NCBI RefSeq assembly: GCF_031453555.1
Contig: NZ_JAVIZM010000001.1
Span: 4,347,001-4,411,000, forward strand
DNA length: 64,000 bases
Source of the DNA: Bacillus sp. SLBN-46
GTDB lineage: Bacteria; Bacillota; Bacilli; Bacillales; Cytobacillaceae
Direction of reading: 5' to 3'
Numbering within the stretch: position 1 is the stretch's first letter; the number at the start of each line of letters is the position of its first letter. This document shows, piece after piece, positions 43,485-52,960 of this stretch. The notes beneath the pieces are model-generated. The model was not told the DNA's origin and made no database searches. It was given only the letters and a program-made list of their open reading frames with translations. The translations under genes were made by a program, and so were the position numbers.

Positions 43485-43760
43485 ATGTATGTTGAAATAG
43501 ATAATGAATCAAAAAAATGGATAGAAGCAAAAGGAAATAAACTAACTGTAAAAATTCTAGAAACAAAAACTTGTTGTGCTCCTGGTGTTCAGGAAGTAGT
43601 GGCAATTCCAGGAAAGCCCAAAATAACGGATCAGTTTACGGAATTAAATGTTGAAAATCTTTCAATCTATGTTCAAAAAATTTTATGTAATAAAGAAAAA
43701 CTAACCCTTAAATTATCGGGCATCAGCTTTTTAAAAACCATAGCAGCTAAGCTTCAATAA
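43485..43760 (+). CDS. CC/Se motif family protein
   Basis: This encodes 91 residues. A vicinal Cys-Cys lies in ETKTCCAPGVQEVV; in the family one of the two can be selenocysteine, but here both are TGT codons. The fold looks like a small HesB/IscA-like beta protein. ATG 43485 has GGGAGG 8 bases upstream. It converges on selO; function unknown. Confidence 0.7.
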   Translation: MYVEIDNESKKWIEAKGNKLTVKILETKTCCAPGVQEVVAIPGKPKITDQFTELNVENLSIYVQKILCNKEKLTLKLSGISFLKTIAAKLQ

Positions 43761-43775
43761 ATGGAATAACAAAAG

Positions 43776-43814
43776 AGAAAAAATGCTACTTCATAACACG
43801 AAGTAGCATTTTTC
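43776..43814. terminator. Bidirectional terminator between the CC/Se gene and selO
   Basis: AAAAATGCTACTTC / GAAGTAGCATTTTT perfect 14-bp stem with A and T tails, serving both converging genes. Confidence 0.85.
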
Positions 43815-43832
43815 TAATACTTCTATGAACAA

Positions 43833-45302
43833 TCAAGTACCGCAAAACGTTTGATACGGACGACCTGATGGTGAAGGCAGTGCGCAGTATTCTTCCTGCT
43901 CAGGAGAATGAGCGTAGGGTTTTGATATCACATGAAGAAGCTTATCCATTACACTGAAATCACCCTGTTCCACCGCAGCTTCTAAAGCCTCTTCTACCCG
44001 GTGATTTCGAGGAATGACCGATGGATTGCTTTTTCGCATTAACTCATGTGATGATTCTTTCGATTCCTGCTGCCTGCCTAATCTCGCCTGCCACTTCTCA
44101 TGCCATTGAGCAAATTCCGGATCCACAAACAGTGCTGCATCCTTCTGTGTATCAAAGGTTAATGAGATAAAGGTATTGGTGTAGTCTGCCCGGTGCTTTT
44201 CCATCAACTGAAGCAGTTCTTTCACTAGTGAATCATCTTGTTCCTCTTCATTAAAGATTCCTAGCTTCGCTCTCATCCCTGTGAGCCAATACCCTTCAAA
44301 CAACTCACCATAACCTAAAAGTGCTCCTTCAGCCAGCCTCACAGCCTCATCTTGATTTTCATTCAAAAGCGTCAATAGCGACTCAGCCAATCGCGCCAGA
44401 TTCCATACAGCAATATATGGTTGGTTGCCAAACGCGTAACGGCCTTCCCGATCAATGGAACTGAATACAGTAGCCGGACTATATTCATCCATAAAAGCGC
44501 ATGGACCATAATCAATCGTTTCGCCGCTAATGGCCATGTTATCGGTGTTCATTACCCCGTGAATAAAGCCTACCAGCTGCCATTTTGCAATAAGTGCAGC
44601 CTGATGCTTAATTACTTCCTTTAAAAATGAAAGATACTTATTCTCATCATCTACAATATCAGGATAATGACGGCTAATAGTATAGTCGGCTAAAGCTCGT
44701 AAATCCTCTACAGTACCAAATCTTGCCGCATATTGAAACGTACCGACACGAATATGACTCGCCGCCACACGGGTTAGAATAGCACCTGGCAGTACCGTTT
44801 CTCGGTATACTGGTTCCCCTGTTGATACGACAGCGAGACTGCGGGTAGTCGGAATACCAAGCGCATGCATGGCTTCACTAATGATATATTCTCGCAGCAT
44901 GGGTCCGAGCGAGGCTCGGCCATCACCGCCTCGAGAAAATGGCGTTCTTCCAGGCCCCTTGAGCTGAATATCCACCCGTTTATTTTCGGGAGTCAACTGT
45001 TCACCAAGCAGTACAGCCCGCCCATCACCTAGCATGGTAAAATGACCAAATTGATGCCCTGCATAGGCTTGCGCAAGAGGTGAACCACCTTCGGGAATCT
45101 TATTACCTGCAAAAACAGCAATCCCCTCTTCCCCTTGTAATGCCTGGATATTCAGCCCCAAATATTTTGCTAATGTGCCGTTTAGAACGACCAATTGCGG
45201 TGAGTTAACGGGTGTTGGATTGGTGCTTTTATAAAATGCTTCTGGCAATTGAGTATAACTATTGTCGAAGTTCCAGCCTGGGTCATTTATTTTTTTTGTC
45301 AT
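43833..45302 (-). CDS. selO: Protein adenylyltransferase SelO (YdiU/UPF0061)
   Basis: This encodes 489 residues of the pseudokinase-like SelO family that moves AMP from ATP to protein hydroxyls. Seen motifs: [54 protein letters not shown] (metal-binding Asn/Asp), and C-terminal FCGT with the conserved Cys that is selenocysteine in some homologues. It is full length for the bacterial family and stands alone. Confidence 0.95.
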   Translation of the reverse strand: MTKKINDPGWNFDNSYTQLPEAFYKSTNPTPVNSPQLVVLNGTLAKYLGLNIQALQGEEGIAVFAGNKIPEGGSPLAQAYAGHQFGHFTMLGDGRAVLLGEQLTPENKRVDIQLKGPGRTPFSRGGDGRASLGPMLREYIISEAMHALGIPTTRSLAVVSTGEPVYRETVLPGAILTRVAASHIRVGTFQYAARFGTVEDLRALADYTISRHYPDIVDDENKYLSFLKEVIKHQAALIAKWQLVGFIHGVMNTDNMAISGETIDYGPCAFMDEYSPATVFSSIDREGRYAFGNQPYIAVWNLARLAESLLTLLNENQDEAVRLAEGALLGYGELFEGYWLTGMRAKLGIFNEEEQDDSLVKELLQLMEKHRADYTNTFISLTFDTQKDAALFVDPEFAQWHEKWQARLGRQQESKESSHELMRKSNPSVIPRNHRVEEALEAAVEQGDFSVMDKLLHVISKPYAHSPEQEEYCALPSPSGRPYQTFCGT

Positions 45303-45417
45303 TGGCTCTCCTTTATTTCTTCTGTCTTTCTAATACTTAATACCTTTGTCATTTTATTATACCCATCCTTGCACATTTTGGCTTGGCGTAAGCATTTTTC
45401 CAATTTCCTAAAACCGA

Positions 45418-46659
45418 TTATTTACTTAGTGGCAGTGTGACAAAAACATGTGTCCCTTCCCCTATATTGCTTTTAACCCTAATTTTGCCCGAATGAGATT
45501 GAACAATCCATTCTGCTATAGAGAGCCCTAAGCCAGATCCTTCTATATGACGGCTTCGTGATTTATCACCACGATAATATCGATTAAAAATATGAGGCAA
45601 ATCCTCCTTCGATATTCCAATCCCTGTATCCACTATTTCGATCATTGCACGTGAGCTCTTAATGCTTCCTTTAATAAAAACAGAGCCATTTTGCTTTGTG
45701 TATTTAATGGCATTATCAATAAGAATAACAAACAGTTGTTTTAGTCTCTCTGTATCTCCAATTATTTGAATAGGGGCAAGGTCAACTTTTAGGTGAACAC
45801 TTTTTAATAAGGCCAATGCATTAAAGCCCTTAGCTACTTGACATATAAGTTCATCTAACTGAATGGTTTCTTGTATTAACTGTAGCTGATTGGAATCAGA
45901 TCGAGCTAATGTTAGTAAATCTGAAGACATCTTGGATAAGTAGTTAATTTCTTGTATAGCCTGATGAATGGTCTCACTTTCCTCTTCAATTGAATTGTCA
46001 GGATGGCGAAATAAGTGTTCAAGATTTAGCTTCATAACAGATAGTGGAGTACGCAATTCATGTGACGCATCTGCAACAAATTGCTGCTGCTTTTCCCATG
46101 AAAATTTAATAGGTATTAAAGCTTTATTAGCTAAATAAATTCCTGCTAAGATAGCGATAAAAACACTTAAAATAGACCCGAAACAAATCACCATAAGCAA
46201 ATGGAATAACATCTCTTTTTCTCGTTTAAGGTTATAGATTACTTGAATTTTTTTTACAGGTGCATAGTTTTTATTAGTTGATATTGGTATCGTAATTAAG
46301 CGGTAAGAATTAGCTCCAATTGACGTTGATTGCATCCCTTCCGTATTTAAGAATTTAGCAAATTGCTCAGTATCTTTATCGGTTAAAGAGTTGGTAGGTA
46401 TTACTTTATTCAGTTTCTTACCTTTCTCCCATAACAAATAGACAAGCCGATGATTTTCCTCACGCTCCTGGTTCAATTCCGTCCCCAATCTTTCCCTTTC
46501 GTGAAGTAAGTGGTTTTTCTTTTCTAAAACGTTATTATCTACTTGATGATACAAACTATAATGCGTATATAAATAAATCATTGCTCCAAAGGTATTTTGG
46601 AGTATAAAGAAAACAAGAGAGTTAGTAATGACAAGCCGGCGTTTTGTTTTTGTAAACAT
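45418..46659 (-). CDS. Sensor histidine kinase of the flavin electron-transfer operon
   Basis: This encodes 413 residues: two membrane helices enclosing an extracytoplasmic domain of about 125 residues rich in charged coil (LLHERERLGTELNQERE), then HisKA with DASHELRTPLSVM and HATPase with GSGLGLSIAEW. No HAMP is obvious. It lies 6 bases after its response regulator gene and belongs to the operon starting with the FMN-binding protein. Confidence 0.9.
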   Translation of the reverse strand: MFTKTKRRLVITNSLVFFILQNTFGAMIYLYTHYSLYHQVDNNVLEKKNHLLHERERLGTELNQEREENHRLVYLLWEKGKKLNKVIPTNSLTDKDTEQFAKFLNTEGMQSTSIGANSYRLITIPISTNKNYAPVKKIQVIYNLKREKEMLFHLLMVICFGSILSVFIAILAGIYLANKALIPIKFSWEKQQQFVADASHELRTPLSVMKLNLEHLFRHPDNSIEEESETIHQAIQEINYLSKMSSDLLTLARSDSNQLQLIQETIQLDELICQVAKGFNALALLKSVHLKVDLAPIQIIGDTERLKQLFVILIDNAIKYTKQNGSVFIKGSIKSSRAMIEIVDTGIGISKEDLPHIFNRYYRGDKSRSRHIEGSGLGLSIAEWIVQSHSGKIRVKSNIGEGTHVFVTLPLSK

Positions 46660-46665
46660 GACTGA

Positions 46666-47337
46666 TTACTCCCTTACCATATAACCCACACCACGAATTG
46701 TCCGAATTAGCTTTTCATAACCAAAAGGAGCTAACTTTTTCCGTAAATAATGGATGTAGAGATCCACAATGGCTTCTGTTGTTTCTGATTCTATTCCCCA
46801 AACTCTTTCAAAAATCTGGTCTCTCGTTAAAATTTGTTCTTTATTTTGAATTAAATAATATAGCAATTCATATTCTTTAATTGTTAACTTTAAACTTTCT
46901 TCTTTTATAAAACCTTCGTGTTGGTTGGTATCAAGAAGAATGGGACCGTAAGATATTTTCCCTTCAATTCCTATTTTCCCTGACCTGCGAAGTAACGACC
47001 TGATCCTTGCTAAAAATTCCTCAGTAGCAAAGGGTTTAACAATATAATCGTCTGCTCCAAAGTCTAGTCCCTTCACACGATCCTCAACTCGATCTTTTGC
47101 CGTCAGAAATAATGTGGGTATTTGACATCCGTCACGTTTTAACTTTTTTATCAGTGTAAAACCATCCATCTTTGGAAGCATAATATCAAGTGTGATTAAA
47201 TCATAATCATAGGATGAGGCCATAAGATAACCTTCTTCCCCATCTTCCGCTTGATCCACTTCGTATTGTTCTTCTTCTAATATGGTTGTTATGATCCGTC
47301 TTAACGGTAAATCATCCTCAACGACCAGCACACGCAA
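46666..47337 (-). CDS. OmpR family response regulator
   Basis: This encodes 223 residues. Receiver motifs are LVVEDDLPL, phospho-Asp in LITLDIMLPKMDG and Lys in DDYIVKPFATEE; the winged helix ends RTIRGVGYMV. Start appears to be TTG. It precedes its kinase and follows the RnfD-like gene by 79 bases. Confidence 0.92.
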   Translation of the reverse strand: MRVLVVEDDLPLRRIITTILEEEQYEVDQAEDGEEGYLMASSYDYDLITLDIMLPKMDGFTLIKKLKRDGCQIPTLFLTAKDRVEDRVKGLDFGADDYIVKPFATEEFLARIRSLLRRSGKIGIEGKISYGPILLDTNQHEGFIKEESLKLTIKEYELLYYLIQNKEQILTRDQIFERVWGIESETTEAIVDLYIHYLRKKLAPFGYEKLIRTIRGVGYMVRE

Positions 47338-47416
47338 TTTTATTCGCCAACTTCCTTTTAACTGAGTTTAGTATTCTCCAACATCTAGCCTCAAATTAAA
47401 GTACAAATGAAGATTT

Positions 47417-48247
47417 TTATTTATAAAGCGCTCTCTGTGAATTTTTTACACGCTGCTGCTTAAGTTCAGAAGCCTTCATAACTGAACGTTTATTCAAATA
47501 ATTATATAAATTCCCCATAAATACGCCGAAAAATAAATAAGTCAAGCCTCCAAGCATTCCATAAACAACAATACCTGAAATGGCTGAAATGGCACCAAAA
47601 AGAATTTGATTCTTATATTTAGCAGGCGAAGTAGGAGGATCGGTAAGCATAAAAAGTCCAAAAAATATAGTGGCATTGATAAAGGGTGGGCGAAGAGCAT
47701 CTGCTGCATCACCAACTTGAAAATATCCCATGAAAAATAGCAATACAAAAAAGGTCCCCAAAAAGGCAAACACTTGAGGGAATTTATTCACACGATCGGT
47801 AACAATGTAACCTCCAATCAACAGGAACATCATTAGCCACGACGGTAGGTCCCCAAACGCTCCCCACCAGCTATGACCTGTATGAAAAATAAAAACAGAT
47901 ACAAATAACCCTATAGCTGCTGGGTTAAAAATAGGTTTCTTTTTGAATACCAAAAGATGTTTAGACAAGATGGCGATAGCGGCTGTTCCTACCACATACG
48001 CCCATGAAGTTGTTATACTCAAAACCAATGAAATAATTAAGCCGGTAATAACAGCTCCATCCTTGCTGCTTTTGCGATTGGTCATCCTGCTATAGAAGAA
48101 CTCTATAACAAATGCTGCAACAACGGCAATAAAAGCATTTCGAAACCCATTTATTGTTCTGTATCCAATTGATGCGATAATTAAATATGTTATTAAACTA
48201 ATTGTGACATATCCTTTTGGTGTTTTCATCCATTTAATTGTTCTCAT
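47417..48247 (-). CDS. RnfD/NqrB-like membrane flavoprotein
   Basis: This encodes 276 residues, about eight membrane helices. The segment IFNPAAIGLFV and the loop MLTDPPTSPAKYKNQ are typical of RnfD/NqrB-type subunits, where a Thr or Ser accepts FMN; the Thr of PPTSP or nearby is the candidate. It lacks the other Rnf/Nqr subunits. It abuts apbE, the FMN transferase gene. Confidence 0.85.
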   Translation of the reverse strand: MRTIKWMKTPKGYVTISLITYLIIASIGYRTINGFRNAFIAVVAAFVIEFFYSRMTNRKSSKDGAVITGLIISLVLSITTSWAYVVGTAAIAILSKHLLVFKKKPIFNPAAIGLFVSVFIFHTGHSWWGAFGDLPSWLMMFLLIGGYIVTDRVNKFPQVFAFLGTFFVLLFFMGYFQVGDAADALRPPFINATIFFGLFMLTDPPTSPAKYKNQILFGAISAISGIVVYGMLGGLTYLFFGVFMGNLYNYLNKRSVMKASELKQQRVKNSQRALYK

Positions 48248-49129
48248 TTATATTCCCCCAGCCCTGATTATCTTTAATTTTGGTGTGATCAGCAACCCCT
48301 TAAGACTTAGTTCTTCAATAACCGCTTTCCCCTTCTCTTCACCTAGTAGAAATGCTACAGTTGAAAAAGCATCAGCCATCATCGCAAAAGGAGCAACAAT
48401 GCTACTGCTTACTAAATGATTGGGCGAAGACTTAGTGTTTGGATTAACTATGTGATGTAAACTTGGAATTGTATGATTCTTTCGCTCATAACTTCCAGAA
48501 GTACAGATTGCTTCATTGGAAAGTTTAATTGTTTCAATCAGAAGATCCCTTTGATACGGATGCTGGATTCCAATTTCCCACGGAATCCCCTTTTCGTTCA
48601 GCCCACCAGCAAATAAATCACCGCCAGCGTTGATGACAAACCCTTCAAAGTCTATTAGTTCACGAGCAGCTAAATCAATCGCAAATCCTTTTGCTACTGC
48701 ACCTAAATCTATGACTAAAGGTTTCATTATTGTTAAGGTCCTTGTTGCTTGGCTTAATAAAATATCCTGATAAGTACCTGTTTCAGCAGAAGGACTATGG
48801 ATCATCGAGCCTGTTAAATAATGACGATTAAATCCGTATTCCTCCATCACCTTCCCTACTGTAGGATCAAATAACCCATTCGTTATTTGAGCTATTTGAA
48901 GGGCAAAGTATAGCGGTTCGAAAAGATACGGACTAATTTCAATTGGCCTGCCGACATTTTGACAAGCTTTCATTAATTCACTTGAAGGACTAAATCGGCT
49001 GCACGCTTCTTCCACTCGTTGAAAAGCAAGAAATGCACGATTTATTTTCTCTTCGACCTCTTTTTCTTCTTTCCGCGTAACAACCTGTACATCGACCACG
49101 GTATCCATATATAATTTTGTTATTCTCAT
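48248..49129 (-). CDS. apbE: FAD:protein FMN transferase
   Basis: This encodes 293 residues. ApbE motifs are MDTVVDVQV, LFDPTVGKVMEEYGF, VIDLGAVAKGFAIDLA and NAGGDLFAGG. It attaches FMN covalently to Thr of target proteins outside the membrane. No clear signal peptide is seen. It lies 3 bases after the FMN-binding protein gene and directly before the RnfD-like gene, its likely targets. Confidence 0.93.
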   Translation of the reverse strand: MRITKLYMDTVVDVQVVTRKEEKEVEEKINRAFLAFQRVEEACSRFSPSSELMKACQNVGRPIEISPYLFEPLYFALQIAQITNGLFDPTVGKVMEEYGFNRHYLTGSMIHSPSAETGTYQDILLSQATRTLTIMKPLVIDLGAVAKGFAIDLAARELIDFEGFVINAGGDLFAGGLNEKGIPWEIGIQHPYQRDLLIETIKLSNEAICTSGSYERKNHTIPSLHHIVNPNTKSSPNHLVSSSIVAPFAMMADAFSTVAFLLGEEKGKAVIEELSLKGLLITPKLKIIRAGGI

Positions 49130-49132
49130 AAC

Positions 49133-49594
49133 TTACCCCACTGTATTTAATGCTTGATTAAGGGCATCTTGAACGGCATCCTCAAATGCTTGCGTACTAT
49201 ACGTTGCACCTGAAACATTTATAACCTGTGCACTTTGATTCTTCAAGACTTCATTAGGTAGCCCCACAATATCGCTTTCCGAATAATGCATAGCAAAATC
49301 GCTTATTTCAACATCCGTAATCTTATCGTTTTGAATGGTTACCGTAACATCAATAGAACCCCTTCTATTCAATCCTGTACCAGTGAACGTACCATCTTTA
49401 TAGAGTTTATTTATTTGAGTATCGCTAACCGAAACACCATTTGGTGCTTTGTTATTTGTTTGTATGTTTTTCGCCACTTGATGAATAGGCTGTTCAATGC
49501 TCACTTGATTTTCCGTTGTTAAATAACCAGCTGAGTATACAGCTGCAACTGCCGTGGAACAAAGGATGATCCATTTTTTGTCTATTTCTTTCAT
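49133..49594 (-). CDS. FMN-binding domain protein, membrane anchored
   Basis: This encodes 153 residues: N-terminal anchor (KWIILCSTAVAAVYSAGYL) and one FMN_bind domain with KDGTFTGTGLNRRGSIDVTV and the flavinylation motif SGATYST, the Thr being the covalent FMN site. It is the first gene of a five-gene operon. AGGAGG precedes the ATG. Confidence 0.9.
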   Translation of the reverse strand: MKEIDKKWIILCSTAVAAVYSAGYLTTENQVSIEQPIHQVAKNIQTNNKAPNGVSVSDTQINKLYKDGTFTGTGLNRRGSIDVTVTIQNDKITDVEISDFAMHYSESDIVGLPNEVLKNQSAQVINVSGATYSTQAFEDAVQDALNQALNTVG

Positions 49595-49663
49595 AAAGAA
49601 TCCCTCCTATAACATCTCAATCACCATTCCAAAACAGTTTATCTTAGTAATCTTAGAATTTTA

Positions 49664-49717
49664 TTTGAAAAAGGAAAGGAACCTACCAAAGTTTGGTGGC
49701 TCCTTTCCTTTTTCAAA
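49664..49717. terminator. Bidirectional hairpin terminator after the YgjP-like gene
   Basis: Perfect 17-bp arms TTTGAAAAAGGAAAGGA / TCCTTTCCTTTTTCAAA with an inner CCAAA / TTTGG stem. Confidence 0.8.
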
Positions 49718-49726
49718 TACAAACTA

Positions 49727-50434
49727 TTATACAGTCATTTTCCAGTTGGATAATGCCAACCAGTTTTCTTTTTCTTTATAATCAGGCAATATTTTTCCAA
49801 CCAGCCTCCAAAAAGACCGGTCATGATTTAAATGCACCATGTGACACATTTCGTGAACAACTACATAATCAATCACACTTTGCGGTGCCATCGCCAGCCT
49901 CCAATTAAAGGTTAACTGATGCCTCGAATCACAGGTTCCCCATGTAGTTTGGCTATCTGTGATCCGAATCGAACGTGGTTTTGTTTTAAAGTAACTTTGA
50001 TATGAGGAGATGCTCTTTTCAACTATTGCTTTACACTGCTGATAATAGAAGCGTTTTAATGCATGTTTTATTTTCTCATCTTCTGGGTACTTCACATATA
50101 TATGTAATTTATCTTCCTCAAATTTCACGTAATCTTGGGTAATGGTACTGTCTTGAAAAATCTGTATGGGAAAGGTATTTCCTAAATAAAGAAATATTTC
50201 ACCATGCTCATATACCTTTTCCTGCGGTCCCTGCAGCCGCTCCTTTATTTCTTTTAATCTTTGCTGAATGGGTTCCCAATTTTTCTCTAATAGTTGGATT
50301 ACCTTTTCATCTGGTGTTCCTTTCGGTGTTTGGACTTCCACATTTCCATAGCTATCCATCGTGATACCCATGGAGGAACGATTTTTGTACTTAATTTCAA
50401 AACATATGGTCTTACCTAAGTATGTATGTATCAT
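49727..50434 (-). CDS. YgjP-like (M48-type) metallopeptidase
   Basis: This encodes 235 residues. The zinc site reads VVHEMCHMVHLNHDRSFW (HExxH plus a downstream His), with SQTTWGTCDSRHQLTFNWRL before it, both typical of the YgjP/UPF0758-neighbour WLM-like group. Probably cytoplasmic. Substrate unknown. It is a single-gene unit. Confidence 0.88.
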   Translation of the reverse strand: MIHTYLGKTICFEIKYKNRSSMGITMDSYGNVEVQTPKGTPDEKVIQLLEKNWEPIQQRLKEIKERLQGPQEKVYEHGEIFLYLGNTFPIQIFQDSTITQDYVKFEEDKLHIYVKYPEDEKIKHALKRFYYQQCKAIVEKSISSYQSYFKTKPRSIRITDSQTTWGTCDSRHQLTFNWRLAMAPQSVIDYVVVHEMCHMVHLNHDRSFWRLVGKILPDYKEKENWLALSNWKMTV

Positions 50435-50456
50435 TTCATCACCTTTTTTACATTAC

Positions 50457-50497
50457 TTAAAAAAATAGTGTCTGTCCCTTAAAAGGAACAGACACTG
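50457..50497 (-). terminator. Intrinsic terminator after the CwlO-like gene
   Basis: AGTGTCTGTTCCTT / AAGGGACAGACACT stem with T-rich tail on the minus strand. Confidence 0.85.
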
Positions 50498-50542
50498 TTA
50501 TTATAAACTATATTAGTTTACATCTTAATTTTTTCCATGTAT

Positions 50543-51691
50543 TTAAGGATGCAGTACTCTAGCAGCACTCGTGAATTTTGCTGGGTTATAAGTAGAAATC
50601 TTCACCACATCACCAGTTTGTGGTGCATGGATGTATTGTCCACCTCCAATATAAATACCAACATGGTAGGCAGGTGAACCTCTAAATACTAGATCTCCCG
50701 GCTGTACTTGACTTGGAGAGATTCTTGTTCCAACCCTTTGTTGGTCACGTGACACCCTTGGAAGATTGATGCCAACTTGACGGAACACATAACTTGTTAA
50801 TCCAGAACAATCAAATCCATTTGGTGTTGTACCTCCCCAAACATAAGGAACGCCCATATATCTTTTCGCAATAGCAATGACATTACTTGCCGTTGCAGAG
50901 GTAGATTCATTAGACACATTTAGAGAAGGTGCAGATTTTGAAGTCTTGGTTCCTCCAGACTGTCTTTGAGTAACCTGTTGCTGAGCTAATTGAGCTTGGC
51001 GAAGTTCCTCTTCCTGTGCACGTTTCTGAGCCTCTTCTTGAGCCTGCTGTTGAGCCAATTGATTCTGTTGATTTTGTAATGTACTCTCCGCAGTAGCTAA
51101 TTCTTTTTGAATTTCTGCTTTATCTTCTTGAATCTTTTTTTGTTCAGATGCTAATTCATTTTGGCTCTTTTTTAATTGATTATACTCTTCATGTAATTTT
51201 TTCTCTGCTTCTGTTAATGCTTGCTCTTTTTCATTTAAGCCGTTTAGTAAGGCTGTATCACTTTCCATAATACTCGAGATAGCAGTAAAACGGGTGAAAA
51301 ACTCAGAAAGGTTATTAGACGAAAGCAAAAGTTCTGCGTATGTAACGATTGATTGTTTTCCCTCTAACTGAATGCTCTTAAGGCGTTCTGAATAGACCTC
51401 TTTGTGTGCTTCTAGGGACGCTTTAGATTCTTCAATTTCAGCTTCTGTTTCGACAATTTTACCTTGTTGTGTTTTTATTTGATCGTTTAGTTTCTGACTT
51501 TTATCCATTGATTGACTGATTCTGTCATCTAATTGTTGAATCTTGGTTTCAAAATTATCAATTTGGTCTTCCGTTGTATTAATTTGACCCTGGATTACTG
51601 ACGTTTCCGGACTCGCAAAAGTAGGTGTTACTTGGATCGTAGCGGCAAGAATGGTAGCTGTAACTGTATATTTAAAGAATTTTTTTATCAT
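50543..51691 (-). CDS. CwlO-like DL-endopeptidase (coiled coil plus NlpC/P60)
   Basis: This encodes 382 residues: signal peptide (about 1-26), a coiled coil of about 200 residues with Gln-rich linker (QQNQLAQQQAQEEAQ), and a C-terminal NlpC/P60 domain with catalytic Cys in NGFDCSGLTSYVF and His in YHVGIYIGGG and YIHAPQTG. It cuts the D-Glu-DAP bond of peptidoglycan during growth. CwlO of B. subtilis has the same layout, is activated by FtsEX through the coiled coil and is WalR-controlled; a perfect WalR box lies upstream. Confidence 0.92.
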   Translation of the reverse strand: MIKKFFKYTVTATILAATIQVTPTFASPETSVIQGQINTTEDQIDNFETKIQQLDDRISQSMDKSQKLNDQIKTQQGKIVETEAEIEESKASLEAHKEVYSERLKSIQLEGKQSIVTYAELLLSSNNLSEFFTRFTAISSIMESDTALLNGLNEKEQALTEAEKKLHEEYNQLKKSQNELASEQKKIQEDKAEIQKELATAESTLQNQQNQLAQQQAQEEAQKRAQEEELRQAQLAQQQVTQRQSGGTKTSKSAPSLNVSNESTSATASNVIAIAKRYMGVPYVWGGTTPNGFDCSGLTSYVFRQVGINLPRVSRDQQRVGTRISPSQVQPGDLVFRGSPAYHVGIYIGGGQYIHAPQTGDVVKISTYNPAKFTSAARVLHP

Positions 51692-51789
51692 TACATTATC
51701 TCCTCTTGTAACCTATCATTAATTCCAAATTCCTAATATATTACTAGTTTATACTCCAAATGGACTAATAACAATGCAATTGGCAGTAA

Positions 51790-51806
51790 TGTAATACAAT
51801 TGTAAT
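51790..51806 (+). promoter_or_regulatory. WalR (YycF) box
   Basis: TGTAATACAATTGTAAT is an exact TGTWAH-N5-TGTWAH direct repeat about 100 bases above the CwlO-like gene, written on the strand opposite to that gene. The rest of the 309-base gap shows no other clear element. Confidence 0.6.
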
Positions 51807-52000
51807 TTTATGTAGAATAATCTGACAAAATTGTCGACATGTGATGAAAAAAATAAAGCTACCTTGTAGACAGCGCATCTTACATATAAGCACATCCGTT
51901 AGGTGATTTAATGGAATACAAATGAAATCGCGAGAAATAAATTGAAGACAAGCCCATATTTAAAACATTACAAACATGGGCTTGTCTTTCTTGAACTTAG

Positions 52001-52240
52001 TTAATTTTCGTCTTCATCAGCTGATACTATGGTAAATCCCTCAAGTCCAGGTATAGCAATTTTGCGATGACAATCTCCACAGTTTTCAACAGGGAGCGCA
52101 GAAGCTGAAAAAAGATCTAGATCTTCCCCTCCGTGATGAATCTGAGAAAGACAGATGTTTGTTGAAGATATACATCTTACAACAAGCTGCCCTTTGGAAT
52201 TTGGTCCATAGAAACAACACCTTTTAGTCATTTTAGCCAT
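52001..52240 (-). CDS. Small cysteine-rich protein, unknown
   Basis: This encodes 79 residues. Cysteines occur in KRCCFYGPN, VRCISSTNICLS and a CxxC in ENCGDCHRKIAI, suggesting metal binding or a coat-type protein. The ATG at 52240 has AAGGAGGTGA upstream, a very strong site; the longer frame overlaps it. Family not recognised. Confidence 0.65.
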   Translation of the reverse strand: MAKMTKRCCFYGPNSKGQLVVRCISSTNICLSQIHHGGEDLDLFSASALPVENCGDCHRKIAIPGLEGFTIVSADEDEN

Positions 52241-52397
52241 CAATCTCACCTCCTTAATAAATCTCAATAACTATAAGATTCAAGAAAGGATAAAATTGCT
52301 TGTATTTAAACCTATAAATAGTCCATTTTGATAGGTTTATTGATAGTTTCTTGTAAATAGGAAAAAGGGGATTGGGGAAGTGGACGCACAAATAAAT

Positions 52398-52427
52398 AAG
52401 CCGCTAGACTGTTTAGCGGCTTTTTAT
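52398..52427 (+). terminator. Orphan intrinsic terminator
   Basis: AAGCCGCTA / TAGCGGCTT stem with T5 on the plus strand. No plus-strand gene is seen upstream; the gap from 52241 to 52564 is otherwise featureless to me. Confidence 0.6.
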
Positions 52428-52564
52428 ACGTTCTCGTTACCCATTCCTTGTTATATATATTAATCTTTTAATAGGTAAAGTATTGATTAAGCTGATGACT
52501 TTTCTCACATCAATTATTTACCAAAAAAACGTAAAAATAAAGAAAGGCAGCTCATCATCCTTTC

Positions 52565-52936
52565 TCACTTTGCAAGTAACTCATTCCATTTCTTAACCAA
52601 ACGCTTTGGTGCTGCACGCAAATAGGCTTCTTGAATGAGATCCGCCAACTCATCCCAGTCTTGTCCCTCTGGTTTTTGAATAGACACCCAGCCATGATGT
52701 CCTATGTACGGGGTTTTGAAAAAATATTCTTTCTGCAGCAATAATTCCTGTGTTTCCTTGTCTGATTTAAACGACAGGCTGAATCCTTTCTCGCTTTCAC
52801 CTGATATCACGAAGGATTTTCCATTGATTTTAAACGTATTGTGACCGAAACCGTCGATAATTTCAGTAGATTCAGGAAGGGCAAGACAAATGCTGCGCAC
52901 TTTTTCAAGCATTCCTGCCGTGTTATGTGTTTTCAT
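52565..52936 (-). CDS. MmcQ/YjbR family DNA-binding-like protein
   Basis: This encodes 123 residues. The CyaY-like fold pattern is seen in ALPESTEIIDGFGHNTFKI, FKTPYIGHHGWVSIQ and LIQEAYLRAAPKRLVKKW. Function poorly known. I prefer ATG 52936 (MKTHN), with GGTGA 8 bases upstream, to ATG 52948 which overlaps that site. Confidence 0.85.
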   Translation of the reverse strand: MKTHNTAGMLEKVRSICLALPESTEIIDGFGHNTFKINGKSFVISGESEKGFSLSFKSDKETQELLLQKEYFFKTPYIGHHGWVSIQKPEGQDWDELADLIQEAYLRAAPKRLVKKWNELLAK

Positions 52937-52960
52937 ATTTTCATTCACCTATCGACCATT

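Noticed and set aside
43485..43760. Selenocysteine in the CC/Se-motif protein
   Set aside because: Both codons of the pair are TGT; no in-frame TGA exists.
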